Origin: Shimia sp040225985
GTDB taxonomy: Bacteria > Pseudomonadota > Alphaproteobacteria > Rhodobacterales > Rhodobacteraceae
Direction: 5' to 3'
Assembly: GCF_040225985.1 (NCBI RefSeq)
Contig: NZ_JBBPEU010000007.1
Location: 138,820 to 202,819, forward strand
Length of the DNA stretch: 64,000 bases
Part shown: one piece after another, positions 26,233 to 35,206 of the stretch
Layout of the letters: each line of letters begins with the position of its first letter
Numbering within the stretch: position 1 is the first letter of the stretch
Position numbers and translations under genes: made by a program
The notes under the pieces: generated by a model
Databases searched by the model: none
The model's input: only the letters and a program-made list of their open reading frames with translations
What the model was told of the DNA's origin: nothing

Positions 26233-27135
26233 TTAGTTGGATTTCAGCTTGCGCGCTTCGATGATGACTTCATACGCGTCGTGGGTGATCGGCATGAAAC
26301 CTTTTGCCTCGCCTGCGGCCACACCGTAGAAGCATTCGTCGTCCATCGACTTCAGCGATGCCATCAGGCCGGTCATTTTGACTTTCACGTCTTCCGGAAG
26401 CGCCTTGCGCAGAACAACGGGGCCTTCTGGGATCGGCTTGGACTGCCAGATCTGCACGAGGTCGTTCATGTCGACCAGTCCGGCATCAACCGCGCGGCGC
26501 AGCGCGCCCGAGTTGTAGCCGTCTTCCCAGGCACCCAGGCCATCGGCCCAGGTCACGCCGCCGTCCACGTCACCGTTGTTCACGGCTACGATGGTTTGCT
26601 CGTGACCGCCGGTGAACTTGACCTCGCCAAAGTAGTCACCCGAGGTCATGCTCGCGCCGGTGGCCTGCGGGATTTCGATCGAGGGGATCAGAAAGCCCGA
26701 GGTCGAGTTCGGATCACCAAACCCGAAAACCTTGCCTTTCATGTCGGCCAGCGATGCAATGCCGCTGTCCTTACGTGCGAACCCGACCGAGTAATAGCCA
26801 TAGCCGCCGTCTGTGTTGACCTTGACGAGGATCGGCTCAACCGCTTCCGGGTCCGACAGATAGGTCTTTGCGTAGCCTGACGCGCCCAACCATGCCATGT
26901 CGATGGTGCCGCCCAGCAAGCCCTGGATCACACCGTTATAATCGGCCGGTGCGAACAGCTTGGTTTCCACACCCAGCAGGTCTTCGGTTTTGGCACGCAG
27001 GCATTCGTTATTGTTCAGACGGTCTTGGGCGTTTTCACCGCCAAGGATTCCGATGCGGAATTCCTTGATCTCTTCGGCCATGGCAGGCGCGGTCAGGGCG
27101 GTGGTGGCCAGTGCGGCAGCAATCAGTTTTTTCAT
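26233..27135 (-). CDS. phnD: Phosphonate ABC transporter substrate-binding protein
   Basis: This 300-residue periplasmic protein starts with a signal peptide (KKLIAAALATTALTAPAMA, cleavage before EEIKE). The PhnD segments include FRIGILGGENAQDR, GTIDMAWLGASGYA, KVFGFGDPNSTSGFL and VDGGVTWADG; the serine/threonine-rich STSG loop is where PhnD holds the phosphonate oxygens. GGAGAGAGAAG precedes the ATG. It lies between phnC and phnE in the uptake operon. Confidence 0.95.
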   Translation of the reverse strand: MKKLIAAALATTALTAPAMAEEIKEFRIGILGGENAQDRLNNNECLRAKTEDLLGVETKLFAPADYNGVIQGLLGGTIDMAWLGASGYAKTYLSDPEAVEPILVKVNTDGGYGYYSVGFARKDSGIASLADMKGKVFGFGDPNSTSGFLIPSIEIPQATGASMTSGDYFGEVKFTGGHEQTIVAVNNGDVDGGVTWADGLGAWEDGYNSGALRRAVDAGLVDMNDLVQIWQSKPIPEGPVVLRKALPEDVKVKMTGLMASLKSMDDECFYGVAAGEAKGFMPITHDAYEVIIEARKLKSN

Positions 27136-27189
27136 CTTCTCTCTCCAGTTGGTTTAAGCCCCGCCGTGACTGGACGGGGCAGATGAAAC

Positions 27190-27984
27190 TCAGGCCGGAA
27201 CGCTTTCGAGCGTCCGGATCTCAGTCGAGGTATAGGCCTCGTTAAAGCTGTCATCGGCGCCATAGATGTCGCGCGCGACGCCGGTGGTCAGTTGTTCCGG
27301 GGTGCCATCAAACACGATCCGTCCGTCGCGCATCCCGATCACGCGGTCGCAATAGCGGCGCGCGGTATCCAGCGTGTGCAGGTTCGCGATGACCATGCGG
27401 CCGTCTTCCTCGTGAATACGGCGCAGCGATTGCATGACGACCTGCGCATTCATCGGGTCAAGCGAGGCAATCGGTTCGTCGGCAAGAATGATGCGGGGAT
27501 CCTGCATCAGCGCGCGGGCGATGGCGACGCGCTGTTGCTGCCCGCCGGACAGCGCCTCGGCGCGTTTGGGGCCGTGTTCGGCAATACCCAGACGGTCCAG
27601 GATATCAATCGCACGGTGGATGTCTTCGGACGGGAACAGGTTGAACACGGTTGCCAGGGTAGAGCGGCGGTTGAGCGTGCCATGCAACACGTTCGACACT
27701 ACATCCATGCGCGGCACGAGATTGAATTGCTGGAATATCATCGCGCATTCCGACTGCCAGCGGCGCTTGTCAGCACCAGTCAGGGCAGTGATGTCGCGAC
27801 CTTCAAAGGCGATCTTGCCGCTGGTGGCATCACTCAAGCGGTTGAGCATCCGTAAAAGGGTGGATTTGCCCGCACCCGAACGCCCGATAATACCGATCAT
27901 GGCCGGTTCAGAGACTTCGATCGTCGCATTGTCCACGGCGATATTCGGGCCAAAAGCCTTAGTCAGTTTTTCGATGTGCAGCAC
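27190..27984 (-). CDS. phnC: Phosphonate ABC transporter ATP-binding protein
   Basis: This 264-residue ATPase energises phosphonate import. Walker A is GRSGAGKST near residue 36, the signature LSGGQQQRVAIARAL, Walker B IILADEPIASLDP and the H-loop ANLHTLD. The GTG at 27984 is chosen because GGGGAAAGACT precedes it and VLHIEKLTKAF is the family N-terminus; a TTG five codons upstream is also in-frame. It is the first gene of phnC-D-E-E; the 217 bases upstream hold AT-rich repeats. Confidence 0.94.
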   Translation of the reverse strand: MLHIEKLTKAFGPNIAVDNATIEVSEPAMIGIIGRSGAGKSTLLRMLNRLSDATSGKIAFEGRDITALTGADKRRWQSECAMIFQQFNLVPRMDVVSNVLHGTLNRRSTLATVFNLFPSEDIHRAIDILDRLGIAEHGPKRAEALSGGQQQRVAIARALMQDPRIILADEPIASLDPMNAQVVMQSLRRIHEEDGRMVIANLHTLDTARRYCDRVIGMRDGRIVFDGTPEQLTTGVARDIYGADDSFNEAYTSTEIRTLESVPA

Positions 27985-28036
27985 AGTCTTTCCCCGCAAG
28001 TTCTTCGGCGGGGAGTAGGCCGGATTGGAGTCGGGT

Positions 28037-28088
28037 ATTTGTCAAATTAGTGAAGAATTTGTAAATCCGATCTTTACAGATTTGTCAT
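28037..28088. promoter_or_regulatory. AT-rich TTTGT direct repeats upstream of phnC
   Basis: Three ATTTGT elements occur at 28037, 28057 and 28080 (TTTGTCAAAT, TTTGTAAAT and TTTGTCAT), about two helical turns apart, in a locally AT-rich stretch 50-105 bases before phnC. They resemble PHO-box half sites (consensus CTGTCAT) but not closely. PhoB control is expected for phosphonate uptake, so a PhoB role is a reasonable guess, not shown. Confidence 0.35.
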
Positions 28089-28201
28089 CTTTGGGCGCGT
28101 CAATTTCTTTTTTCCCATGAAAATCAAGGGCTCTTCTTGTCTCGGCGCGCAGGCATGTTACAATGCATACATAGTGAAAGACGCAGACCTCCAAAGACTT
28201 C

Positions 28202-28873
28202 ATGACCGCAAATCAGAAATCCACGCTTGTTGCTTCGGCCTATCGCCGCCTGCGCACGGATATCCGTGAAAACCGGCTTGCCCCCGGGTTCCAGGCCCCC
28301 GAACCCGAAATCGCCACGCGCCTCGGGATGAGCCGCACGCCCGTGCGCGAGGCCCTGATCCGGTTGCAGGCAGATGGCCTTGTCCGCCTTGTCCCCCGCC
28401 ACGGGCCGTTGGTGATTGCTTTGACTCCGTCCGAGGTTCAGAGACTTTATGACGTGCTGAGTGCACTGGAACCGGAAGCGGCGGTATCCCTTGCCGATGC
28501 AGCGCCGGATACTGAAACCCTCTCGGCGCTTTCGGGATATGTCGGGGATATGGCCCAAGCACTGGATCGGCAGGATCCGCAGGGCTGGCTGGCGGCAGAT
28601 GACCTGTTTCATCAGGAAATCCTGTCGCTTCAGACGAACCCGCGTCTGCACCACATGGTGTCACCCTTGCTGGACCATGTGCACCGGGTTCTTTTGACAA
28701 CGCTGCCCTATCGCGACCAGATGCAGCGCGCGACCGAGGACCACCAGACGCTTTTGGCTGAACTGGCTGCGGGCAATGCCAATGGCGCACGGCGCGAGCT
28801 GCGCCAGCATCGCAAACGCGAAGGTCGCGAGGTCATGGAAATCATCGCGGCACAGTCCCTGACCGAGCTTTAG
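28202..28873 (+). CDS. GntR-family regulator, FCD (FadR) subgroup
   Basis: This 223-residue protein has an N-terminal winged helix (PEPEIATRLGMSRTPVREALIRL near residues 33-53) and an all-helical FCD ligand domain with metal-site-like residues D, H, H (DDLFHQEIL and ATEDHQTLL). It diverges from phnC across 217 bases and so might regulate the uptake operon, but FCD regulators usually sense small carboxylates, and no specific target is visible. Its stop overlaps the dnaE2 stop by four bases. Confidence 0.82.
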   Translation: MTANQKSTLVASAYRRLRTDIRENRLAPGFQAPEPEIATRLGMSRTPVREALIRLQADGLVRLVPRHGPLVIALTPSEVQRLYDVLSALEPEAAVSLADAAPDTETLSALSGYVGDMAQALDRQDPQGWLAADDLFHQEILSLQTNPRLHHMVSPLLDHVHRVLLTTLPYRDQMQRATEDHQTLLAELAAGNANGARRELRQHRKREGREVMEIIAAQSLTEL

Positions 28874-31800
28874 TGAAAATCCCGACTGGGAAACAGACGC
28901 TTGGCCTGTTCCCGGGGATGGCGCACAGATGGTGGCTGTCGGGCCACGCGGGGGCGCGGGGCGTCATCGGCCTGGGGCTGCGTGATCCCCACCGCGTCAT
29001 CCATCGGGTGCCCCAGTTCGGCCAGAAGATGTGACATGTCTTCAATCTTTTGCGCGATCAGGTGCACGACGATCCCTTCCCGCTGAAGATACCCTGTCAC
29101 CCGTAACAGTCGTCCGCCCATCACCGTGCGCCGGTATTTTTCGTACATCTTCGGCCAGACCACGACATTGCTCACCCCGCTTTCATCCTCGAGCGTCAGG
29201 AAAATCACCCCCGATGCCGTACCCGGACGTTGCCGCGTGATCACCAGACCGCATACCGAGACCTGCCCCAGCGGCGCCTCGGCCAAATCAGAATGGATCG
29301 TCAGCCCCTGCATCATCGGTCGCAGCAATTCCATCGGATGCGCCTTGAGCGACATGCGCAGCGTAACGTAATCCTCGACCACCTCTTCACCGAGGTTCAT
29401 CACCGGCAAATTCACCGAGGGCTCCCGGATGCCCTCGCCTTCTATTGGGTCGTTGAACAGGGGCAGCGGAGCCTTGCCTTTCACGGCCTTCACCTGCCAC
29501 AGCGCCGCCCGCCGGGTCAGCCCGATGCCCTGAAAGGCGTCAGCTTCGGCCAGCCGTTCCAGAACCGGCGGTGCCACGCCTGCCCGTATCCAGAGGCTCT
29601 CGGGGTCGGGATAGCCGTTGCCGCGCGCCGCCACGATCCAGTCGGCATCTTCCTGACGGAAGCCCTTGATCTGCCGGAACCCCAACCGCAGCGCCAGCGC
29701 CCCGTCCACGCGCCGTTCAAGCCTGTTGTCCCATGTGCTGTGGTTCACGCAGACGGGGCGCACCTCGACATTGTGCTCGCGCGCGTCGCGTACGATCTGG
29801 GCCGGCGCATAGAACCCCATCGGCTGAGCATTCAAAAGCGCGCAGGCAAAGGCCGCCGGGTGGTGCCGCTTCAGCCAAGCGGACACATAGACCAGCATCG
29901 CAAAAGCGGCGGCATGGCTCTCGGGGAAGCCATATTCGCCAAACCCTTCGATCTGGCTGAAACACTGCTCGGCAAAGGCCGGCTCATAACCGCGCTCGAG
30001 CATGCCACCGACAAAGCGGTCGCGGAAGGTCCCGATCGTGCCCATACGCCGGAAGGTCGCCAGCGACCGGCGCAACCGGTCTGCCTCTTCCGCAGTGAAC
30101 CCCGCCGCAACCACGGCAATCTGCATCGCCTGTTCCTGAAACAGGGGCACGCCCAGCGTTTTGCCCAACACATTGCGCAGGTCTTCGGATGGGAACGACA
30201 CCGGTTCCTTGCCCTGCCGGCGCCGGATGTAAGGATGCACCATGCCGCCTTGGATCGGCCCGGGCCGGACAATCGCGACCTCGACCACGAGATCGTAATA
30301 TTCCCGCGGCTTCATGCGCGGCAGGAAATTCATCTGCGCCCGGCTTTCCACCTGGAACACGCCCACCGCGTCGGCCACGCACAGCATGTCATAGGTCGCC
30401 TTGTCCTCCTGCGGAACGGTGGCAATGGTGTAGTCCGCGCCGTTGAATTCAGAGATCAGGTCAAACGCCTTGTGAATGCAGGTCAGCATCCCAAGGCTGA
30501 GGACATCCACCTTGAGAATGCCCAGCGCATCAATGTCGTCCTTGTCCCACTCGATGACCGTCCGGTCCTCCATCGCGGCGTTCTCGATCGGGCAGAGTTC
30601 ATCCAGCCGCCCCTTGGTGATGATGAAGCCGCCCACATGCTGCGACAGGTGGCGGGGAAAGCCGACAATCTCGCGGATCAGGCGCACGGTCTGAGCCAGG
30701 CGCGGGTCGCTGGTGTCCAACCCGATTTCGCGCATCCGGTCAGGATCGGCCCCCTGGCTGGACATGCCCCAGATCTGGCCGGACAGGCTGGCTGTGACAT
30801 CCTGCGACAGGCCCATCACCTTGCCCACCTCGCGGATCGCGGCGCGCGACCGGAAATGGATCACCGTTGCACACAACCCCGCGCGGTGACGGCCGTATTT
30901 TTCGTAAATATGCTGGATCACCTCTTCGCGGCGTTCATGTTCGAAATCCACGTCAATATCCGGCGGCTCTCCGCGATAGCGCGACACGAACCGTTCGAAC
31001 ACCATGGTGATGTGGTCGGGGCTGACATCCGTGATGCCCAGCGCATAACACAGGATCGAATTGGCCGCCGACCCGCGCCCCTGGCACAGGATGTTCTGGC
31101 TGCGGGCAAATTGCACGATGTCATGCACGGTCAGGAAATAGGCGGCAAAGCCCAGTTCGGCGACCATGGTCAGTTCTTTCTCGGCCAGTTGCCGGTAATG
31201 TACGGGCACCCCGTCGGGGCAGCGGCGCTGCAGCCCCTCTTCACACAGCCTTTCAAGCCGGGCCTGCGGCGCCTCTCCCCCGCCGCTTTCGTCCGGGTAT
31301 TCATAGGACAGTTCGCTCAGGCAAAAGGTGCAGCGCACGGCGATCTCACTGGCGCGGCGCAGCGCGGCCGGATGGTTGCGGAACATGCGCGCGATATCCG
31401 CATGCCCCTTGAGGCGGCGTTCGGCATTGGGCAGGGCGCGGGTGCCGATCTCGTCAATTGTCACGTGGTGGCGCATGCAGGTCAGCACATCGGCCAGTTG
31501 CCGGCGGCTGGCGCGATGCATGAGCACGTCCCCAACCGCAACCATGGGCGCCGCCACCCGCCGCGCCAGCGTCGCACAGGCCGTGAACCATGCCTGATCC
31601 GCCCCGTCATAGCGCGGCGCGGCGCCCAGGAACACATTGCCGGGATAAACCTGTGCCAGCTTGCGGATCTGGACCATGCTGTCCCGACCCGTATCCGGCG
31701 GCAACGCCACCAGCACCATGCCGGCACATCCTGCGATCATATCCTGCATCCCCAGCACACAAGCCCCCTTTTCGGCGCGCCGCTTGCCCAAGGTCAGCAG

Positions 31801-32202
31801 CCGGCTCAGCCGCGCATAGGCCGCGCGGTCCGTGGGCAGCGCCAGCCATTCGACCGCGCTGTCCTGCAGGACAAGGCGGCAGCCTACGATCAACCGCGGC
31901 AGGCGTCGCACCTCGGGGCGCGCAATCGGCTCGGACGTGCCAACCGCCTGCCGTGAACAGCTGTCCGCCTGATGCTGCGAGCGGATTTCGATGGCCTCGT
32001 CCGCCTCGCGTTGCAGCGCCTTGAGTGCGGAATAGGCCCGCACCACCCCCGCCAACGTGTTGCGATCCGTGATGGCAATCGCCTCGAGGTCAAGCTCGGC
32101 TGCCCGTGTCACCAGTTCCTCGGGGTGCGAGGCCCCTGTCAGAAAGGTAAAATTCGAGGTCACGCACAGTTCGGCATATCCGCCCATCCGCTCGGGTCTC
32201 AT
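28870..32202 (-). CDS. dnaE2: Error-prone DNA polymerase DnaE2 (ImuC)
   Basis: This 1110-residue C-family polymerase makes translesion and damage-induced mutagenic synthesis with ImuB. The N-terminal PHP domain starts at SNFTFLTGASHPEELV but lacks the leading metal His of catalytic PHP domains. The polymerase active site DIDVDF is near residue 415, and the C-terminal OB fold region includes GVIFLTLEDESGVSNVVVW. Its ATG overlaps the imuB stop (ATGA), so both are expressed from the LexA-controlled promoter upstream of imuB. Confidence 0.95.
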   Translation of the reverse strand: MRPERMGGYAELCVTSNFTFLTGASHPEELVTRAAELDLEAIAITDRNTLAGVVRAYSALKALQREADEAIEIRSQHQADSCSRQAVGTSEPIARPEVRRLPRLIVGCRLVLQDSAVEWLALPTDRAAYARLSRLLTLGKRRAEKGACVLGMQDMIAGCAGMVLVALPPDTGRDSMVQIRKLAQVYPGNVFLGAAPRYDGADQAWFTACATLARRVAAPMVAVGDVLMHRASRRQLADVLTCMRHHVTIDEIGTRALPNAERRLKGHADIARMFRNHPAALRRASEIAVRCTFCLSELSYEYPDESGGGEAPQARLERLCEEGLQRRCPDGVPVHYRQLAEKELTMVAELGFAAYFLTVHDIVQFARSQNILCQGRGSAANSILCYALGITDVSPDHITMVFERFVSRYRGEPPDIDVDFEHERREEVIQHIYEKYGRHRAGLCATVIHFRSRAAIREVGKVMGLSQDVTASLSGQIWGMSSQGADPDRMREIGLDTSDPRLAQTVRLIREIVGFPRHLSQHVGGFIITKGRLDELCPIENAAMEDRTVIEWDKDDIDALGILKVDVLSLGMLTCIHKAFDLISEFNGADYTIATVPQEDKATYDMLCVADAVGVFQVESRAQMNFLPRMKPREYYDLVVEVAIVRPGPIQGGMVHPYIRRRQGKEPVSFPSEDLRNVLGKTLGVPLFQEQAMQIAVVAAGFTAEEADRLRRSLATFRRMGTIGTFRDRFVGGMLERGYEPAFAEQCFSQIEGFGEYGFPESHAAAFAMLVYVSAWLKRHHPAAFACALLNAQPMGFYAPAQIVRDAREHNVEVRPVCVNHSTWDNRLERRVDGALALRLGFRQIKGFRQEDADWIVAARGNGYPDPESLWIRAGVAPPVLERLAEADAFQGIGLTRRAALWQVKAVKGKAPLPLFNDPIEGEGIREPSVNLPVMNLGEEVVEDYVTLRMSLKAHPMELLRPMMQGLTIHSDLAEAPLGQVSVCGLVITRQRPGTASGVIFLTLEDESGVSNVVVWPKMYEKYRRTVMGGRLLRVTGYLQREGIVVHLIAQKIEDMSHLLAELGHPMDDAVGITQPQADDAPRPRVARQPPSVRHPREQAKRLFPSRDFH

Positions 32203-33665
32203 GCGAATTCCCCCTGCACGTACCAGCCCGGGGCCTGTGGCGTATGATACATCCAGAGCCGCCGCCCCTGCCGCGTTTCAACCCGCCAGTAATCTCGTAG
32301 GCCAGTGCGCCAGTTGTCATCCGGTAACCACCATTCCGGTGCCACGCGTTCGGGCCCCGAAACCTGCGCCGCCGTCAGCCGCATGCGCCGCCATTTGAAA
32401 TGCTGCGGCGGGCGCCGCCCTGTGGCCGCCACGCCCTCGGGCGGAAACAGCACCACCGGACGCGGACGGGCCACAGGCCAGGATCCGGCCCCGTCGCTAT
32501 AGGCGGCCGCCGCAATCAGGAAGCTGCGTTCGGGAATGTGGCTGTCGGCGGGCAACATGCGATGGATGTTGTCCAACCCGATGCGGCTGCCAAGGCGGGT
32601 GATCAGGTCGCTTAGCCCATCCTTGGAGCGGCTCTGGATATGGCCAAGCTGGCGGGCGGGCATGGACTCGATCTGAGTCGCCTGCATCCGCATCAGGTCA
32701 ATGCCGAACCCCGCATCGACCTCGGACAGGCCACGCTCGAACAGCGGCAGGATCGTGGCCGCGTCACGTAAGGGCCGCGCGAGGCGCAGTTCGACCTGCT
32801 GGCTGCCCTTATCCACACGCTGCAAAGTCACTTCCAGACGCCGCACCCCGAGATCACGATCCTTCAGCCGCTGGCAGAGCTGTTCCAACAACCGCCCGGC
32901 CCCGGCCATGACATCCCCGCGGAGGCCGATCGGTTCAGGAAAGGTCAGCCGCACGGCCAGCGGGGCCGCCTCGGCCTCGGGCGTGATTTCCTCGGACCGG
33001 TCCCCCAACGCCTGATCCAGCCGCAGCAGGGCGTCATTGCCAAACCGGCGTGTCACCGTGGCGCGGGGCAGATTGCGCAGCGCGGCAATCGTGCGAATGC
33101 CCAGTCGTTCCAGCCCGACACATGTCTTGCTGTCCAGCCGCAGTGCCGCGACCGGCAAATCTGCAAGCGCCCCGCCTGTGTCGCCTTCTGGGGCAACTCC
33201 TTCCCCGAAACGTGCCAAGGCCCAGGCCGCCCCGCGGGTATCGGCAAGGCCGATCCGCACCTCAAGCCGCGCCCGCAGCAAGCGCATGCGCATATCGGCC
33301 AGCATGCCTGCCTCGCCCCCGAACAGATGCGCCACACCGGTGATGTCCAGAACCAGCCCGTTGTCCCCTTCGAACCCGACCCAGGGCGAATACTTGCGCG
33401 CCCAGCGCAACAACGCGGCAAGGAACCTCTGGTCCTGCAAGCGGTCCACGGGCGCGGACCGCACATCCGGGCAATAGGCGCGCGCATCCGAAAACCCCAT
33501 GCCACGGCTCAGCCCCTTGGCCTCGGCCTCGGTGTTCAGACACGCGACACGTTCGGCGTTGCTTTGCCGTTCGGTCAGCACGAAAGGGCCCTCGACCGGC
33601 TGCAACCGCTGCATCCGGTCCGAAGACAGCCTTGGGAACCACAATGACACGATCCGTCTTTGCAT
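32199..33665 (-). CDS. imuB: Y-family polymerase-like protein ImuB
   Basis: This 488-residue protein is the mutasome hub that links DnaE2 to the sliding clamp. It has the Y-family layout but the acidic catalytic SIDE-type motif is replaced (GDNGLVLDITGVAHLF near residue 105), as expected for inactive ImuB. The N-terminus MQRRIVSLWFPRLSSDRM is the family opening. A GTTC-N7-GTTC box lies 18 bases upstream. The imuA gene that usually precedes imuB is absent; the bases upstream hold only a promoter and the porin terminator. Confidence 0.93.
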   Translation of the reverse strand: MQRRIVSLWFPRLSSDRMQRLQPVEGPFVLTERQSNAERVACLNTEAEAKGLSRGMGFSDARAYCPDVRSAPVDRLQDQRFLAALLRWARKYSPWVGFEGDNGLVLDITGVAHLFGGEAGMLADMRMRLLRARLEVRIGLADTRGAAWALARFGEGVAPEGDTGGALADLPVAALRLDSKTCVGLERLGIRTIAALRNLPRATVTRRFGNDALLRLDQALGDRSEEITPEAEAAPLAVRLTFPEPIGLRGDVMAGAGRLLEQLCQRLKDRDLGVRRLEVTLQRVDKGSQQVELRLARPLRDAATILPLFERGLSEVDAGFGIDLMRMQATQIESMPARQLGHIQSRSKDGLSDLITRLGSRIGLDNIHRMLPADSHIPERSFLIAAAAYSDGAGSWPVARPRPVVLFPPEGVAATGRRPPQHFKWRRMRLTAAQVSGPERVAPEWWLPDDNWRTGLRDYWRVETRQGRRLWMYHTPQAPGWYVQGEFA

Positions 33666-33682
33666 GAGTCTCGATTTTAAAT

Positions 33683-33697
33683 GTTCACCATTTGTTC
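33683..33697 (-). promoter_or_regulatory. LexA (SOS) box of imuB-dnaE2
   Basis: The plus strand reads GTTCACCATTTGTTC, a perfect GTTC-N7-GTTC, the direct-repeat SOS box of alphaproteobacteria. It lies 18-32 bases upstream of the imuB start codon, where LexA would block transcription of imuB-dnaE2. Confidence 0.9.
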
Positions 33698-33742
33698 CAA
33701 AATAGATTTGGACATATCAAGAGTCGAGTCATTCGGACGGTC

Positions 33743-33777
33743 AAAAGAAAACGCTCCGCAATTTCTTGCGGAGCGTT
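33743..33777 (-). terminator. Rho-independent terminator of the porin gene
   Basis: AACGCTCCGCAA pairs perfectly with TTGCGGAGCGTT over a 4-base loop; on the minus strand it is followed by TTCTTTTG. It starts 4 bases after the porin stop. Confidence 0.9.
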
Positions 33778-33781
33778 GATC

Positions 33782-34900
33782 TCAGAACTTCCAGGCGGCG
33801 CCCACCATGTAGGACGATCCGTCCTGATAGGTCACACCCGGTTCCGACAGGCTGTAATTGCGATAGGCGGCATAAACCTGAACATTGTGCTTCTTCACGT
33901 TCTGCACAATCGCAAGGCCAAGGGATTCAGATTTGGAACTGGGGGCAATGCTCATGTCATTACCCGAGTAGTAATCAAGCGACAGCGCCGTTTCCCCCAG
34001 CGACCACCAATTCGCGCGATAGCCCACCTTGCCATAGACATAGTCGCCGCTTTCCCGGCGGTCCCCGGCCGATACCGACGCGTTCCACCCCGAGTCATGC
34101 AACACGCTGAACGATCCGATCGTGTCATGGCGTTCGGCCCCCGCTGCCAGATCAATCTTGGCATAGCCGATGGCGCCCTTCATCTTGAATGCACCTACCG
34201 TGTTCGCATAGCGCAGCGCCGCGTTGGATGTTTTGAAGTCAGCGTTGAAGGCCAGCATTTCCTCGCCATAGCTGGCAGAGAGGCTGAACCCGGCAAATGC
34301 AGGCGTGTCATAACGCAGGCGCACGCGGCGCCCGCCATCAAAGTTCGGCATGGTCGTGCCGACCGCGCGCGCGGTCAGCGCCCCCGTGCCATCGCGAAAA
34401 AGATAGGCCCCGGCCATGTCGCCAATCCCGGACCCTTGGGCAATTGTCGTGCCGGACAGGTCGCTCATCGCGGCACCGTCGGTCGAAACACTGCCCTGCC
34501 CCAGATAGAAGGTGCCGGCATTTTCAGTTTTCAGGATAAACTCGATCTTGCGAATCTTGCGGCGATCCCAGTCGAAATTGTCCAAGGACGCAACCTGGTT
34601 CACGCCGCTTGAGGGCTTCAGGCCCAGCGCAGTTTCAAAGTTGAACGACAGAGCGGCCCCATAGAAAGGTTGCCGGACCCAAATCCCGATCCGGCTGGGT
34701 GCATGGCCGTTGTCAACGAGGTGGGAGTAAGAGTCGACACCATCGTCATACCCCACACCCGCAATATTCAGCAGGCCGTAAAAGTCGATTGTTGCGGCCT
34801 CCTGGTCAGGATAGCGGCGCTCTGTGTCCTGTGCCAAGGCCGGCGCGGCGACAAGCAAAGCAGAAAAACCAGCGGCAAGAAGATTGGAAAGTCGGGTCAT
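33782..34900 (-). CDS. Outer-membrane porin (rhodobacterial general porin type)
   Basis: This 372-residue protein has a signal peptide (LSNLLAAGFSALLVAAPALA, cleaved before QDTERR), alternating amphipathic beta strands along its length and a C-terminal Phe (GAAWKF), the sorting signal for the BAM machinery. It resembles the 16-stranded general diffusion porins of Rhodobacter and Roseobacter. It has its own terminator, and about 175 bases separate it from cydX. Solute specificity is unknown. Confidence 0.85.
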   Translation of the reverse strand: MTRLSNLLAAGFSALLVAAPALAQDTERRYPDQEAATIDFYGLLNIAGVGYDDGVDSYSHLVDNGHAPSRIGIWVRQPFYGAALSFNFETALGLKPSSGVNQVASLDNFDWDRRKIRKIEFILKTENAGTFYLGQGSVSTDGAAMSDLSGTTIAQGSGIGDMAGAYLFRDGTGALTARAVGTTMPNFDGGRRVRLRYDTPAFAGFSLSASYGEEMLAFNADFKTSNAALRYANTVGAFKMKGAIGYAKIDLAAGAERHDTIGSFSVLHDSGWNASVSAGDRRESGDYVYGKVGYRANWWSLGETALSLDYYSGNDMSIAPSSKSESLGLAIVQNVKKHNVQVYAAYRNYSLSEPGVTYQDGSSYMVGAAWKF

Positions 34901-35015
34901 AATAAGGAACCATCATAGGAAAGACTCGGGGCGAGCATAGGAACCGTGGCAGGGCACTGCCAGACTGCCCACCGTGTTAACGCCACACTGGGGCACCGAT
35001 GCAACGCTTTGCGCG

Positions 35016-35042
35016 AAAAAGGGCGGGCAGGAAAACCCGCCC
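35016..35042 (-). terminator. Rho-independent terminator after cydX
   Basis: GGGCGGG (35021-35027) pairs with CCCGCCC (35036-35042) and, read on the minus strand, is followed by five T. It lies about 35 bases after the cydX stop and ends the cydABX unit. Confidence 0.8.
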
Positions 35043-35077
35043 GCCAGTCTCTGTCACGGGACACAAATTATGACAGA

Positions 35078-35191
35078 TCAGATGTCTTCATCGGCCAGCC
35101 GCGCATCTTCGCGCATCTCGAGCCACATTGCGTTTAGAACGGCGAACATGGCCGCCAGCGGAAGTCCCAAAAGCCAAGCGAAATACCACAT
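35078..35191 (-). CDS. cydX: Cytochrome bd oxidase small subunit CydX
   Basis: A 37-residue frame begins MWYFAWLLGLPLAA and continues with a single hydrophobic helix and an acidic tail ending DEDI. The MWYFAW opening is the CydX/CbdX signature; the subunit stabilises the haem site of cytochrome bd in CydAB. AAAGGAACCTGAC gives a strong ribosome site, and the gene lies 15 bases after cydB, the usual position. Confidence 0.93.
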   Translation of the reverse strand: MWYFAWLLGLPLAAMFAVLNAMWLEMREDARLADEDI

Positions 35192-35206
35192 GTCAGGTTC
35201 CTTTCG

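Noticed and set aside
29230..31956. Plus-strand ORF of 908 codons opposite dnaE2
   Set aside because: Long only because of high GC content; dnaE2 on the other strand has its PHP, polymerase and OB regions in the right order.
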